This document shows positions 8,193 through 16,510 of a stretch of DNA of 40,242 nucleotides, piece by piece. The position numbers and the translations under genes were made by a program. Each line of letters starts with the position of its first letter. The first letter of the stretch is position 1. This DNA is from a virus, in IMG/VR virus record IMGVR_UViG_3300033148_001509, positions 1-40,242 of that record, one strand, 5' to 3'. Below the pieces are notes generated by a model. It was not told the origin of the DNA. It worked only from the letters and a program-made list of their open reading frames with translations, and made no database searches.

Positions 8193-9042
8193 GCCGAACT
8201 CCTATCATTCCATAATTAACCATCATATAACCGTCTTTCGTTGATACTGCTTCTGGGTTAGTTATTTTAACCTCGTCAGCAAGCACACCAAAGCTGCTAC
8301 CAACCAGTCCGAACATTGCAGCCAGATCATTCCAGTCCCATAAATAAATATTATGACCGTTTTCTATTCCTTCTGATTTGATGTTCTTTTTAAGCCGTGA
8401 ATCAGAAAAAGCCTTTATAGCTCCGATGGCCGTGCCAGCTAACGTAGCTATATTTTGACCGCCCTGCGCCCTTGCATTAGCCGCACCAACACCACCAGCC
8501 GCTTGAGCTGCCCCTATGTCTGTTAGTAAACCACCCACATTGGCCGACTCACCAATGGCTACGTTAGCCTGAGATGTGGTTATATCAGTTCCTAAGCCAA
8601 GTAAGCCGCTTACGTCTTGTCTTTGACGATCTATAAGAGGTTGAGCAGAAAGTAGAACATTCTGTGATAACTGTTGAAGCGTATCACCAGCACTTGAGCG
8701 ACCGCGAGAAGCAGCTTGCTGCTGAGTCTGTACGTTGGCGTTCTCAAGAGCGGCTTGAAAAAGTGGATTCTGCTGCAAGAAGTCAAACTGCGCCTGTGGA
8801 TCAGCTAGAAATCCAGCGCCCTTAAGACCTCGCTCTGCTACACCCGCAAATGGCTCAAAGAATCCCTGCGCCCGCGCTCTGGCTTGGCGCTCAAACTCGA
8901 TAGCCTCCCGGCCTGATTCGGCCTGTATCTCTGCCGCCGCTATGGAAGCCCTAGCTCCAGCGCCACCACCAATCCCAGCAGGGTCAGAAGGATCGACCTG
9001 TGGGATGCCTGTCTCGGCAGAAATATCACTTAAAAACCCCAT
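8182..9042 (-). CDS. Ejection/internal virion protein with C-terminal S74 autochaperone domain
   Basis: 286 residues. The first about 205 are Ala/Gln/Gly-rich and helical, like DNA-transfer proteins in the P22 gp7 position. From residue 213, SDSRLKKNIK opens an intramolecular chaperone domain of the peptidase S74 family. The Ser213-Lys218 pair matches the known self-cleavage dyad, and YLWDWN, GVLADEV and VNYGM complete the domain. S74 domains usually sit on trimeric fibres or spikes, so finding one here suggests this protein trimerises and is trimmed, or is really a tail component. Confidence 0.75.
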   Translation of the reverse strand: MGFLSDISAETGIPQVDPSDPAGIGGGAGARASIAAAEIQAESGREAIEFERQARARAQGFFEPFAGVAERGLKGAGFLADPQAQFDFLQQNPLFQAALENANVQTQQQAASRGRSSAGDTLQQLSQNVLLSAQPLIDRQRQDVSGLLGLGTDITTSQANVAIGESANVGGLLTDIGAAQAAGGVGAANARAQGGQNIATLAGTAIGAIKAFSDSRLKKNIKSEGIENGHNIYLWDWNDLAAMFGLVGSSFGVLADEVKITNPEAVSTKDGYMMVNYGMIGVRHGS

Positions 9043-9481
9043 TGTTTAGCCCCAATATGATCACATCATGATGTTTTCCACCTTTGATATAATCATTTTC
9101 AATTTTACCCGTCTCTGTAAATCCGAACTCCTTAGAAAACTTCAGGACATTTGGATAACACTCGGGTACTTCGGCATAAATAATGGCGTTTTTGGCTTTT
9201 CCGAAATTTAAAGCCATTCGCGCAAACTCTTTGGCGTACTCCTTTCTGTACTCCGGTAAAACTTGGATATGACACTTAACCTTATCTACTTTGTCATGGT
9301 AGATCATTAACCCGATTATAGCACCATCGACAAACCCTGCTACATACTGAATCTTAGGGCTTAAAGGCGGTCTAAACTCATCGGCAGGCACAGACCCATC
9401 ACTACTTATGCACCCATAAATCTCAGGATGGCATAGAACTTCGTTTATCAGGTGTACGTCATTAATCTCATGGACTATCAC
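9026..9481 (-). CDS. GNAT-like acetyltransferase fold protein (P22 gp14 position)
   Basis: 151 residues. The pattern AGFVDGAIIGLMIYH, CHIQVLPEYRKEYAKEFAR and a C-terminal FSKEFGFTETGKI fits the GNAT N-acetyltransferase fold. In P22-like phages a protein of this type (gp14, head assembly; DUF2824 as I recall) lies near the ejection genes, so it may be structural rather than metabolic. The acetyl-CoA loop is not a clear Q/RxxGxG/A. Start GTG overlaps the previous stop (GTGA). Confidence 0.65.
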   Translation of the reverse strand: MIVHEINDVHLINEVLCHPEIYGCISSDGSVPADEFRPPLSPKIQYVAGFVDGAIIGLMIYHDKVDKVKCHIQVLPEYRKEYAKEFARMALNFGKAKNAIIYAEVPECYPNVLKFSKEFGFTETGKIENDYIKGGKHHDVIILGLNNGVFK

Positions 9482-9816
9482 GTAACCGTCGATCCAGACA
9501 TATTGGTATTAACATCTGTGCCTGAGTCCTGACTAGCTTGTATGGTCATCCCGGCTTCAAGGACTTCTCCCTGTACCTCTGTACAGTTCCACGATTTCAG
9601 CGGGGGGATGGCCTTTTTCACCAGAGTATTCCCTGTATCGGCTGTGCCAGAGGCTTCCACCACGTATACAGTAACCGTCCTCGTTGAGGAGCTTGAGTTA
9701 TAAAAACTTAGCTTTCTAATTATGGCCTGAGAGGATGCCGCTACATCAGCATTAAGCGCCTCGGCAGTCGTAGAGATCTGGTTATTTAAGCTGAAATTGT
9801 CTGGTGTTCTTGCCAT
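9478..9816 (-). CDS. Small structural protein (112 aa)
   Basis: Ser/Thr/Val-rich with an alternating beta pattern (RKLSFYNSSSSTRTVTVYVV), typical of small head or tail accessory proteins. It sits in a run of three or four similar beta-rich genes between the gp10-like stabiliser and the ejection genes. No signal or catalytic motif. Probably a virion component; which part is unknown. Confidence 0.6.
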   Translation of the reverse strand: MARTPDNFSLNNQISTTAEALNADVAASSQAIIRKLSFYNSSSSTRTVTVYVVEASGTADTGNTLVKKAIPPLKSWNCTEVQGEVLEAGMTIQASQDSGTDVNTNMSGSTVT

Positions 9817-10236
9817 TTAAGCGCCTACATAGTATCCAAATATCGTTATATTAAAAACTGAATCATCGGCATGAGCGTTAATGTGCCGCCCATCCTGAGT
9901 GGCTACGTTATTTATCGGCAAATAAACCCGCTCACTCTTGACCATATCTAAATTCAGTATCTCGGTTTCGTGAGCATCGCTATCCATCGTTGTGGCTTCG
10001 TATATATGTACAGTTGCATCACCAACAATCGCTTTGCTGGAGGTAACTAACATTCCTGTCATAACAAAACGCTGCCCCACCTCCCCCTTGATAACATTAT
10101 AAACATCATTATCTACAGATAAACTTGCATAATATGCCGATGAGTATTCTTTAGTTCTTGTTATCGCTTCACCACCGCTACTCACGGATTGAGCGCACCC
10201 TGTTTGAGGATCGATAAGAGTAAAAGGGAACCCCAC
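9817..10236 (-). CDS. Beta-rich structural protein (139 aa), GTG start
   Basis: The open frame reaches 10335, but its first 33 codons overlap the upstream gene and look like out-of-frame sequence. A GTG at 10236, one base after the upstream TAA, gives a product beginning GFPFTLIDP that reads like a normal protein, so I chose it, although no strong Shine-Dalgarno is visible. The body (VIKGEVGQRFVMTGMLV, VHIYEATT) is beta-rich and suits a virion protein. Function unknown. Confidence 0.55.
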   Translation of the reverse strand: MGFPFTLIDPQTGCAQSVSSGGEAITRTKEYSSAYYASLSVDNDVYNVIKGEVGQRFVMTGMLVTSSKAIVGDATVHIYEATTMDSDAHETEILNLDMVKSERVYLPINNVATQDGRHINAHADDSVFNITIFGYYVGA

Positions 10237-10237
10237 T

Positions 10238-10801
10238 TTAGGTGGTCGACGTCCAAACCTGCAGAGTTGCACAAGCAATTCCAGCGGTAGTCCCGAATGG
10301 AGCAAACTCAATACCAAAAGCCTGATCCGGGCCAAGAATCATTGACCCTTCAAATGACTGAATTGAATGCCCTTCCCCCTGTATCCATTGAGGATAATCG
10401 GTAGATGTCCCGTCTGTAAACGTAGTCCCAGCGACTGAGAATGTTTGTACGATTGATGTCAGAGGCTTAGAATTTCCTCGCAACATATTAACGGGGGTAA
10501 TGGCCGTGGTCGCCAATGCTGTTGGGTTATCAATCCACTGCCAAAAACCAGCAACCTCGTTGCACGTTCTTAAATACCCTAAGTGCATATTTAGCGTGGT
10601 CGATGTATTTTTTACATACAGTATGTTTGTAGCGTCATCAGCAAGCGCTGCCGTTGTAGCAAATCCGCTGGATATAAGATACGTATCTCCCTCAGCAGCC
10701 ACATGGCGAGCCTCGGTCAAACTTTCCGATATAACACTTAACTGAAACTCACTATTTACGGCAGATCCGTCACCCGTTCTAGGGTCTCTAATTATGGTCA
10801 T
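10238..10801 (-). CDS. Structural protein (187 aa)
   Basis: Starts MTIIRDPRTGDGSAVNSEFQ. A polar N-terminus leads into beta-rich sequence with repeated Thr and Ala, resembling small tail or head-decoration proteins of marine podoviruses. Its ATG overlaps the TGA of the 49-residue gene upstream, and its stop is one base from the next GTG. No enzymatic motif. Likely virion-associated by context. Confidence 0.65.
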   Translation of the reverse strand: MTIIRDPRTGDGSAVNSEFQLSVISESLTEARHVAAEGDTYLISSGFATTAALADDATNILYVKNTSTTLNMHLGYLRTCNEVAGFWQWIDNPTALATTAITPVNMLRGNSKPLTSIVQTFSVAGTTFTDGTSTDYPQWIQGEGHSIQSFEGSMILGPDQAFGIEFAPFGTTAGIACATLQVWTSTT

Positions 10802-10947
10802 GGTGATTCCTCTATATCTTCTTCCGTTATCGTTTCATCAAACCCTTTCGCCCAATATAGATTTGATATTTTTAATTCAATCAAAATAGCATAAAGCAAC
10901 TCGTTAACCGTTGATTCGTTGTCAAGATCATCAAGCTGTAAGCTCAT
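10798..10947 (-). CDS. Small acidic protein (49 aa)
   Basis: ATG at 10947 overlaps the stop of the upstream gene (ATGA type) and the TGA at 10798-10800 overlaps the next ATG. The product is acidic (DDLDNESTVNELLYAILIEL, ending in a Glu-rich tail) and probably helical. Perfect coupling on both sides makes it credible despite its size. It could be a small tail-assembly factor; no family recognised. Confidence 0.65.
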   Translation of the reverse strand: MSLQLDDLDNESTVNELLYAILIELKISNLYWAKGFDETITEEDIEESP

Positions 10948-11444
10948 CTCATGTACCACGCGCTTAAATCTGCAAAATACTGGTAGTTAATCGTTGTATT
11001 CTTTCTTGTGCTAACAGTCTCAGTCTCGCCGTTTATCAAGTTACCGTTTCCGCTCACTGTAACTGACTTACCATTCACGTTTAAAACCGTCACAACATCA
11101 TCAGCATCAGGGTATTCTGGTAGGTCAATAGTAGCATTTTGCGTGACAGCAAGAAAATCAAAGGCATTCGCTGTCATGCTCTGGGTTACTGTTACCGATC
11201 TATACTGTCGTTCAGGATAGTAATTGAATTCATCTCCCGCTAATTCATCCTCGCCTATTGCGCCTAAACTGTGATCATAGACCTCGCTGGTCTGGATTTC
11301 GGCAATTGCATCATCAGGCCCGCCGGTACGGTTCCACAACTGAAATAGAATTCTATGCTGTTGTTCAAAGAATGACCTCAGCTCCTTGTCCTGAAAGAAT
11401 CTGTCTGGGATTCTCAACTGCGGTGGCGGATTAACGTGACTCAT
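10944..11444 (-). CDS. Conserved podovirus tail-associated protein (166 aa)
   Basis: The N-terminus (NPPPQLRIPDRFFQD) followed by FFEQQHRILFQLWNRTGG is a recognisable opening of proteins found next to gp10-type genes in short-tailed phages. The C-terminal half is beta-rich (TIDLPEYPDADDVVTVLNV) and ends in a small beta-sandwich-like stretch. It may be a tail plug or needle-linked protein, but that is a guess from gene order. Overlaps gp10 stop with its ATG. Confidence 0.6.
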   Translation of the reverse strand: MSHVNPPPQLRIPDRFFQDKELRSFFEQQHRILFQLWNRTGGPDDAIAEIQTSEVYDHSLGAIGEDELAGDEFNYYPERQYRSVTVTQSMTANAFDFLAVTQNATIDLPEYPDADDVVTVLNVNGKSVTVSGNGNLINGETETVSTRKNTTINYQYFADLSAWYMR

Positions 11445-12862
11445 CGGCCTGCCAACTTCAAATCAATCGCTGCTGAATAAATATTATAAGCAACGGGGTC
11501 GGAGGTGGTTAATCTTACAATCATATCGTAGAAACTTTTAACACTGAACCACTCGGCCCTGATGTTAAACTCCCCCTGTCGGCCTATTCGCATCCATGTA
11601 CCTGTATCCCACGTATTGCCACCATCATAAGAGGCTTCGACCATTATTTTAGGATCATCACCCTGACCAGTAACAAGACCAACACCTGTCTCCATGATAA
11701 ATTCCATGCGGCTCATCTGGACGCGCTTACCTTTCTGGCCTAGAATATCTCCATTTATCGACCCCATAACCCTGCGTCTGCGCCATGTTTCCCCGGCTTG
11801 GTCGTAAGTGTCAAAATCTAATTCGTATAATTGACCGTCACTTCTATCGCCTATCAGGACTTTGGAATATACCTCAAGCACTGATCCTGCATTGTATCGT
11901 CCGTCTGTAACCCCCTCAGACAGCTCAAACCAGCCATTTTGACCCAAAGACTCGTTCAAGCACCATGTTTTATCCTCTGTCGGAAAAGTAATCATGTAAA
12001 CGGTCATATCATCTATGGTAAACACCTCGCCAAAGGCGTCTGAGACAGTCGTATAGCCCTGTATAGCCCCTGAGATGGCCGATGTACTCATCACCTCCTC
12101 TTGACCCCCTCTAGCCCTGTAAACCTGTGAGTCAGAGCCTAGCCAATAGACAAAATCCCTCGTGTTGGCTACGGAATGTTTAGCAATAAGCCCTACATTT
12201 ATATTTTGCCCTTCAACACGCTCAATAGGAGGCGTTCCAACGCCTGAATTCCACCAAATAAAACAAGTTCGCTTGCCAAATCGGTATATTGTTTGGTCAA
12301 AGACGTAATCTCTTACTAAATCATCTCCATTAGCTTCCTCGTTGATTGCATTTAACCCCGAAGCTGTTGAGCCGTCTCCCACTGTGCTTAGTACGGATAA
12401 CTGAGGAAAGGTGTATAGGAATTGATTATTTATATAGGCAACTGATAAAGCCCCGACAATATCAGGGTCTGTCACAGTTGTTACTAAATTAGTCGAATTG
12501 CTGTATTGACTTACAAAGCCGTTAGCAACGATAAACATATTCACGCCATCATCAGCAAATATACATTTATCGGTTCCCGATATTGATCCTCTACTGGTGT
12601 GAGCACCAAGTATCGAGACCTCGTATAAGGTTGTACCTATTACCCTGTAGGCAACCTCAGCCATCTGGTGCTGACCTCGATCAGCGGCAGCAGTAACGGA
12701 GCCTAGTAACGATTGTCCGGGGAATGATTTAATTACATATTGATCCTTTCCGGATTCAACTAGTTGATGGTAGAAATTGCGGGTTTCCTGCTGTGAAAGC
12801 GGCCTTGACCTGTCCTGATAGCTAGGCCCAGCAATATTAACAGGGAAGGTCTGATAAGGCAT
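11441..12862 (-). CDS. Packaged-DNA stabilisation protein, P22 gp10-like
   Basis: 473 residues, the same size as P22 gp10 (472). The N-terminus (PVNIAGPSYQDRSRPLSQQ, ETRNFYHQ) and the beta-propeller-like body with repeated short strands, plus the C-terminal LTTSDPVAYNIYSAAIDL, fit the tail-hub family that closes the portal after packaging. It lies directly after the adaptor gene, overlapping by one base (TAATG), exactly where gp10 is expected. Confidence 0.8.
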   Translation of the reverse strand: MPYQTFPVNIAGPSYQDRSRPLSQQETRNFYHQLVESGKDQYVIKSFPGQSLLGSVTAAADRGQHQMAEVAYRVIGTTLYEVSILGAHTSRGSISGTDKCIFADDGVNMFIVANGFVSQYSNSTNLVTTVTDPDIVGALSVAYINNQFLYTFPQLSVLSTVGDGSTASGLNAINEEANGDDLVRDYVFDQTIYRFGKRTCFIWWNSGVGTPPIERVEGQNINVGLIAKHSVANTRDFVYWLGSDSQVYRARGGQEEVMSTSAISGAIQGYTTVSDAFGEVFTIDDMTVYMITFPTEDKTWCLNESLGQNGWFELSEGVTDGRYNAGSVLEVYSKVLIGDRSDGQLYELDFDTYDQAGETWRRRRVMGSINGDILGQKGKRVQMSRMEFIMETGVGLVTGQGDDPKIMVEASYDGGNTWDTGTWMRIGRQGEFNIRAEWFSVKSFYDMIVRLTTSDPVAYNIYSAAIDLKLAGR

Positions 12863-13491
12863 TAGGGAGTGCTTCCTTCGACCCTCATCACTGGAGCTGG
12901 GCCATACCTTCCTAGTTTATCTTTGTCATTCGCGCCTGTGATTGAATTAATGAACATTTGATAGTATGAATTAGACTGCTCATCGTTCTCAACATGTTTA
13001 AACAGTGCTGACAAAGCGCCGAATAGATAGATATTAGGGAAGTTTGTTAGCACTGCATTCGAGGCGTTTGAGCTTGAAAGCGCGGTGAACTCCTGAAAAT
13101 ACAGAAACTCTCCAGCATAGACCTGATCTGAGATTCTATTCATCTCAATTTGGGTTGATACTGTGAAAAACTGAGGCATACCCGTAGAGCTTAGGAGGTT
13201 TAGCTGTGACGGAGTGCGGTAATAGACCTCGTAAGACTCGCCATTAACAATCTGAATCTTTACCTCTCGCATAGACTGATAACCGGTAGGTAAGGCTACA
13301 AAGCGATCGGTCGTGTTTGTCGCAAAGGCTACCCGCGTCTCGCCATCACGAATCTGCAAGATATCTACAGAATTGGCATACATATCCGTTTCAGCTAATT
13401 GGATAAATGTGTCTATTTTAGTGTCAAGGTCATCACGATGAGACCAGTCGATGATCTCTTGTTTCAGTCCATCATAGTCAGACAAGCTCAT
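12862..13491 (-). CDS. Head-tail adaptor protein (P22 gp4 position)
   Basis: 209 residues. It starts MSLSDYDGLKQEIIDWSHR and continues with FIQLAETDMYANS and a middle PTGYQSMREVKI. This pattern is shared by phage adaptor proteins that ring the portal and recruit the tail hub. It is mostly helical with a beta insertion. Neighbours are the cement and capsid genes upstream and gp10 downstream. AAAGGTG precedes the ATG. Family call is from pattern memory. Confidence 0.7.
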   Translation of the reverse strand: MSLSDYDGLKQEIIDWSHRDDLDTKIDTFIQLAETDMYANSVDILQIRDGETRVAFATNTTDRFVALPTGYQSMREVKIQIVNGESYEVYYRTPSQLNLLSSTGMPQFFTVSTQIEMNRISDQVYAGEFLYFQEFTALSSSNASNAVLTNFPNIYLFGALSALFKHVENDEQSNSYYQMFINSITGANDKDKLGRYGPAPVMRVEGSTP

Positions 13492-13509
13492 GAATCACCT
13501 TTAAAATAA

Positions 13510-13713
13510 TTAATCTTTCTTTGCTTTTTTCTTTGGGCTTACTTCTTCCATCCAAACTTTACTAAACTGCTGCTCTACAGTAACTACAAGAGGCTCATCC
13601 TTATCATCCAGCTTGCGCGGATGCTTGAAAGACTTAAGTGTGAACTCGTCCCCAGATTTTCGCAGGCTTCCATAGATAAAACCTTTCTTGTCTTCTTTAA
13701 CTCTTACTTTCAT
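13510..13713 (-). CDS. Small basic protein (67 aa) after the cement gene
   Basis: I start it at ATG 13713, six bases after GGAG; the frame is open four codons further up but only from TTG. The product is Lys-rich (KVRVKEDKKGFIYGSLRKSG and a KKKAKK tail) with a likely SH3-like beta core. It is probably a minor head component or an assembly factor. A GC-rich hairpin lies just upstream. Confidence 0.65.
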   Translation of the reverse strand: MKVRVKEDKKGFIYGSLRKSGDEFTLKSFKHPRKLDDKDEPLVVTVEQQFSKVWMEEVSPKKKAKKD

Positions 13714-13729
13714 TTGATTCTCCAATTGC

Positions 13730-13748
13730 CTCCCCCATTACAGGGGAG
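13730..13748 (-). terminator. GC-rich hairpin after the capsid/cement genes
   Basis: CTCCCC and GGGGAG form a six-pair stem with a seven-base loop in the gap between the cement gene and the 67-residue gene. No T run follows on either strand, so it is not a clear intrinsic terminator. It may stabilise the 3' end of the abundant capsid message or reduce read-through. Low certainty about role; the palindrome itself is plain. Confidence 0.45.
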
Positions 13749-13765
13749 ACTTCTTTGGTTAGTTA

Positions 13766-14191
13766 TTAAGCGATTGTGAACCCATCAGCGTAATCAACAG
13801 TAGCGTCAATCATGCTCAACGGCATTACTTGAGCGTCTACCGTGATCGTAGGAGTAGTCCCAGCAAGCGTGTAACGCAAACCCAAGAACCCCTCCAGATC
13901 AGTATGATCAATAGGCATTACAACCTTGTCGCCAACCGTTAAGGCAGTTGTTAATACAGCCTTGGTTGACAGAATGGTTGCTGAACTCAGAGCCGCTACG
14001 CTGTCTGTTTCAATGGCGAATGAATACGTCTCGTCTCCAGTTGTGAAGTCAGCCGCAACGCCAACGGTAATAACTACCGCAAGAGGCTCTCCAATACCCA
14101 TTGAGTTATCGATAGGGATAACATTTTCACTGATTGCCGTTGCAGTCAACGCTTGAGCGTCAGACAGTTTTAATTGTAAATCTATGTACAT
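13766..14191 (-). CDS. Capsid cement/decoration protein, Bbp16-like
   Basis: 141 residues, beta-rich with Ala/Thr/Val, starting MYIDLQLKLSDAQALTAT and containing DNSMGIGEPLAVVI and a C-terminal LEGFLGLRYTLAGTTPTITV. This matches the cement proteins encoded just after the major capsid gene in BPP-1-type phages (Bbp16 family). They bind the outside of the capsid lattice and stabilise it. AAGGAG precedes the ATG. Confidence 0.75.
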   Translation of the reverse strand: MYIDLQLKLSDAQALTATAISENVIPIDNSMGIGEPLAVVITVGVAADFTTGDETYSFAIETDSVAALSSATILSTKAVLTTALTVGDKVVMPIDHTDLEGFLGLRYTLAGTTPTITVDAQVMPLSMIDATVDYADGFTIA

Positions 14192-14203
14192 GTCATATTC
14201 TCC

Positions 14204-15223
14204 TTAAGTGGTTACTTCAGCTTCAGCATTGGTGATTCGATCAACAAGCCGAACCGGAATACCCAAGAAGCGCATCTCTTGGATGGTTTTGCCGAACTGA
14301 TTCAAAGCTGGCTCAATAGTTACCGCTGAAGAACTAACATCCAGCGCCATTACGCGCAAATGAGAAGCTACAGTACGGTTACAATAGAACGCTGCATTTC
14401 CACCCGGCCCATGAGGCAGATGGTCGATTGAACGAGACATCAGCTTATGGATCGCGGTTGCAGCAGTAGTGGCCTGAGTGGTTGCCTTAGCGACCAGATC
14501 AGATACGTCGATATTCGCAATACGAACAACTTCGCGCCAGTCTTTAACAACTAGGCCATTCTTCCATTTCCATTCAGCCATATAAGCACGGAAGCGGTTA
14601 TCGCTTGAATCAAACGCATCACCTAAACCAAGGTCTTCATGCTCTAATCCAGCCTTTGAGCCTTTAGGGAAAACACCAAATACTTTGTTTACGCCCCAGT
14701 TAACCAGCCAGATTGAAGTGTTATCAGTGCTTGCGCCGCCAGCGTCAAGAATGTTCTGACCGTTTACGGCGTCTAGATCATTATAACGTGGTGCAAAGCC
14801 TACATATTCTTCAGGGTTAGCTGCTGAACCGTAGATCAAGGTTTCGGCTTGTGTTTGAGACATTGCCTCAACAAAAGCTACATCTTCATCCATACGGTAG
14901 GCGCTTACATTGCCATTCAGTTCTGCTTCATCCTTATCAATCTCGCTTCGAGCAGTAAGAATAGCGGCATTCTCTGTTACCTGAACCTTGGTAGATTTAG
15001 ACTTCGGAGTACCCTGATTGATTAAACGATAATACGCAGTAGGCAAGCCTGTACGAATACTGGTCTGCTCGCCTGTTGGTAGATTACCCTCTTTAAACAA
15101 CATGTCATCGAGGATTCGATTTGATTGAGACAATAACTCAACCGTGTCTGCAACTTTGCCATCGGGATCAATTGATTTTGCCCAATCTGCCATAGTTAAG
15201 ACAGTGCTTGCTAGTGTAGCCAT
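14204..15223 (-). CDS. Major capsid protein (HK97 fold, BPP-1-like)
   Basis: 339 residues. The N-terminal arm (LTMADWAKSIDPDG, VELLSQSNRILDDM), then RTGLPTAYYRLINQGTPKSK and a later WREVVRIANIDVS, belong to the large HK97-fold capsid group that includes BPP-1 Bbp17. It is preceded by the scaffold and followed by the cement gene, the standard order. GGAG lies upstream of the start. No separate protease gene is seen, consistent with a scaffold-driven assembly. Confidence 0.88.
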   Translation of the reverse strand: MATLASTVLTMADWAKSIDPDGKVADTVELLSQSNRILDDMLFKEGNLPTGEQTSIRTGLPTAYYRLINQGTPKSKSTKVQVTENAAILTARSEIDKDEAELNGNVSAYRMDEDVAFVEAMSQTQAETLIYGSAANPEEYVGFAPRYNDLDAVNGQNILDAGGASTDNTSIWLVNWGVNKVFGVFPKGSKAGLEHEDLGLGDAFDSSDNRFRAYMAEWKWKNGLVVKDWREVVRIANIDVSDLVAKATTQATTAATAIHKLMSRSIDHLPHGPGGNAAFYCNRTVASHLRVMALDVSSSAVTIEPALNQFGKTIQEMRFLGIPVRLVDRITNAEAEVTT

Positions 15224-15251
15224 TTTATAGCTCCTGTTACGTTACTTACAT

Positions 15252-16142
15252 TTAGCCAGTAGAAGCCCCATAGAACTTTTCTGCCATAGGTTTTCTCTCG
15301 CTACCCGGTTTAGCCGCTTTAGGTTTGGTCACCACAGGTACTTTCTCGCGCTTTCCCTTGATCTCTCTGCCTTTCTCTTGAAGCTGATCATATTTTGCAG
15401 CCTTCAAAACAGTCATCAGATGGTGGGATTGCACCATATCCTTGAACTCATCGTTATTAAACCCTGCTCTGGCAGCGTATGCGCTCATCAACTTACTGTC
15501 TTCGTAGAACGTATCCGTTTTATTACCAGCCTCATCCAACCATTTAGGGTTAGCTGCGAACAGCTTTCCGCATTCAGTTGCAATCATTGCAGGGTCATTA
15601 ACAGGCGCTGCCTCAGTCTTCACCTTTTCAAGTGCTTCCTTCCGCTTATCTGCCTTTTCTTTAAGCTCAATGTACCTTTCTGGGTCATCTTCCTTCAGCT
15701 CTACCCAATCAGTTTCTTCATCTTCAGTGACGAGAACTGCCAAAAGGTCTCTCATCTCGGAAACTTCCGATTGTGATTTAAGTAGATTTTCACGATCTTG
15801 ATCACGCTCTGTCTCAAAGGTCTTACGCTCATCCGACAGTGCGGTGGTCTTTTTCGTGTAGTCAGACTGCATTAGGTGTCCATCACGGAAACCTCTGATT
15901 TCTTCAAGGGTATGTTCTTTACCGTCTAACTCAAGGTATTGAACGTCCTCTTCGCCATCAGTTACATCTGACCCTTCGGCATCGCCTTCAGGCTTTTCCG
16001 GGGTATCAAGATTTTCGGGTTCATCCGGTAGCTCTTGATCGACTACAGTAACGGCTGCTTCTTCGGTTGGCTTTGTAGGCTCCGCTTCTGCTTCCGGGTA
16101 AAATATTTCAGCAGGTTCCAATACTGGATTGTCTGTTGTCAT
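15252..16142 (-). CDS. Scaffolding protein
   Basis: 296 residues, very rich in Glu, Lys and Asp, with a long predicted coiled coil (about residues 95-200) and a basic C-terminus (KGKREKVPVVTKPKAAKPGS), the plan of phage scaffolds whose basic tail binds the coat protein. An acidic, Pro-rich N-terminus (about 1-65) precedes YLELDGKEHTLEEIRGFRDG. Lies directly upstream of the major capsid gene with AGAGG before the ATG. Confidence 0.85.
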   Translation of the reverse strand: MTTDNPVLEPAEIFYPEAEAEPTKPTEEAAVTVVDQELPDEPENLDTPEKPEGDAEGSDVTDGEEDVQYLELDGKEHTLEEIRGFRDGHLMQSDYTKKTTALSDERKTFETERDQDRENLLKSQSEVSEMRDLLAVLVTEDEETDWVELKEDDPERYIELKEKADKRKEALEKVKTEAAPVNDPAMIATECGKLFAANPKWLDEAGNKTDTFYEDSKLMSAYAARAGFNNDEFKDMVQSHHLMTVLKAAKYDQLQEKGREIKGKREKVPVVTKPKAAKPGSERKPMAEKFYGASTG

Positions 16143-16161
16143 GCTTATTCCTCTTTTGTGC

Positions 16162-16190
16162 AGTATAGTCTAAATGATTTTTATTCGCAT
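16162..16190 (-). promoter_or_regulatory. Possible internal promoter before scaffold and capsid genes
   Basis: In the 92-base gap upstream of the scaffold gene the minus strand carries TATACT at 16162-16167, a good -10 box, but only a poor -35 at the right distance. A separate start here would raise scaffold and capsid synthesis over portal and terminase. Weak evidence. Confidence 0.3.
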
Positions 16191-16234
16191 CTGCAAATGG
16201 TAATCATTCACGTTTAGAATTTAGGTAAATTTTT

Positions 16235-16510
16235 TTAGTCCTTGTTGGCAGATTCCAATTGAATATCCGCCATCTTCCCAGTATCAAGCGCGATGCTAAA
16301 GCAGTCCTCAAATGCAATCATATTGACCATCATTCGATAGCACTCCTCTCTAACATCGGTCTGATCTGGAGATGTGCTGCAAAATGTCTCGAATATCTGA
16401 GCCTTTCTTATCGTCATGAAATGCTTATAGGCCTCATTATCAAGCACCTGCTTACCCATCTGAGCAAAGGCTGATTCTTGTTTTAGCTGTTCTTCTTGTT
16501 CTGGGGTCAT
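16235..16510 (-). CDS. Small helical protein between portal and scaffold (91 aa)
   Basis: Starts MTPEQEEQLKQESAFAQMG and contains KHFMTIRKAQIFETFCSTS. Charged and helical, with three cysteines. The ATG overlaps the portal stop. Proteins of this size between portal and scaffold genes are common in BPP-1-like and P22-like phages and are mostly uncharacterised head-assembly factors. Confidence 0.65.
   Translation of the reverse strand: MTPEQEEQLKQESAFAQMGKQVLDNEAYKHFMTIRKAQIFETFCSTSPDQTDVREECYRMMVNMIAFEDCFSIALDTGKMADIQLESANKD

Noticed and set aside
10237-10335. N-terminal extension of the 139-residue structural gene to 10335
   Set aside because: Extension overlaps the upstream gene by about 100 bases and has out-of-frame composition.
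13766-15223. Possible diversity-generating retroelement, suggested by BPP-1-like capsid genes
   Set aside because: No reverse transcriptase, no template/variable repeat pair and no Mtd-like gene seen.
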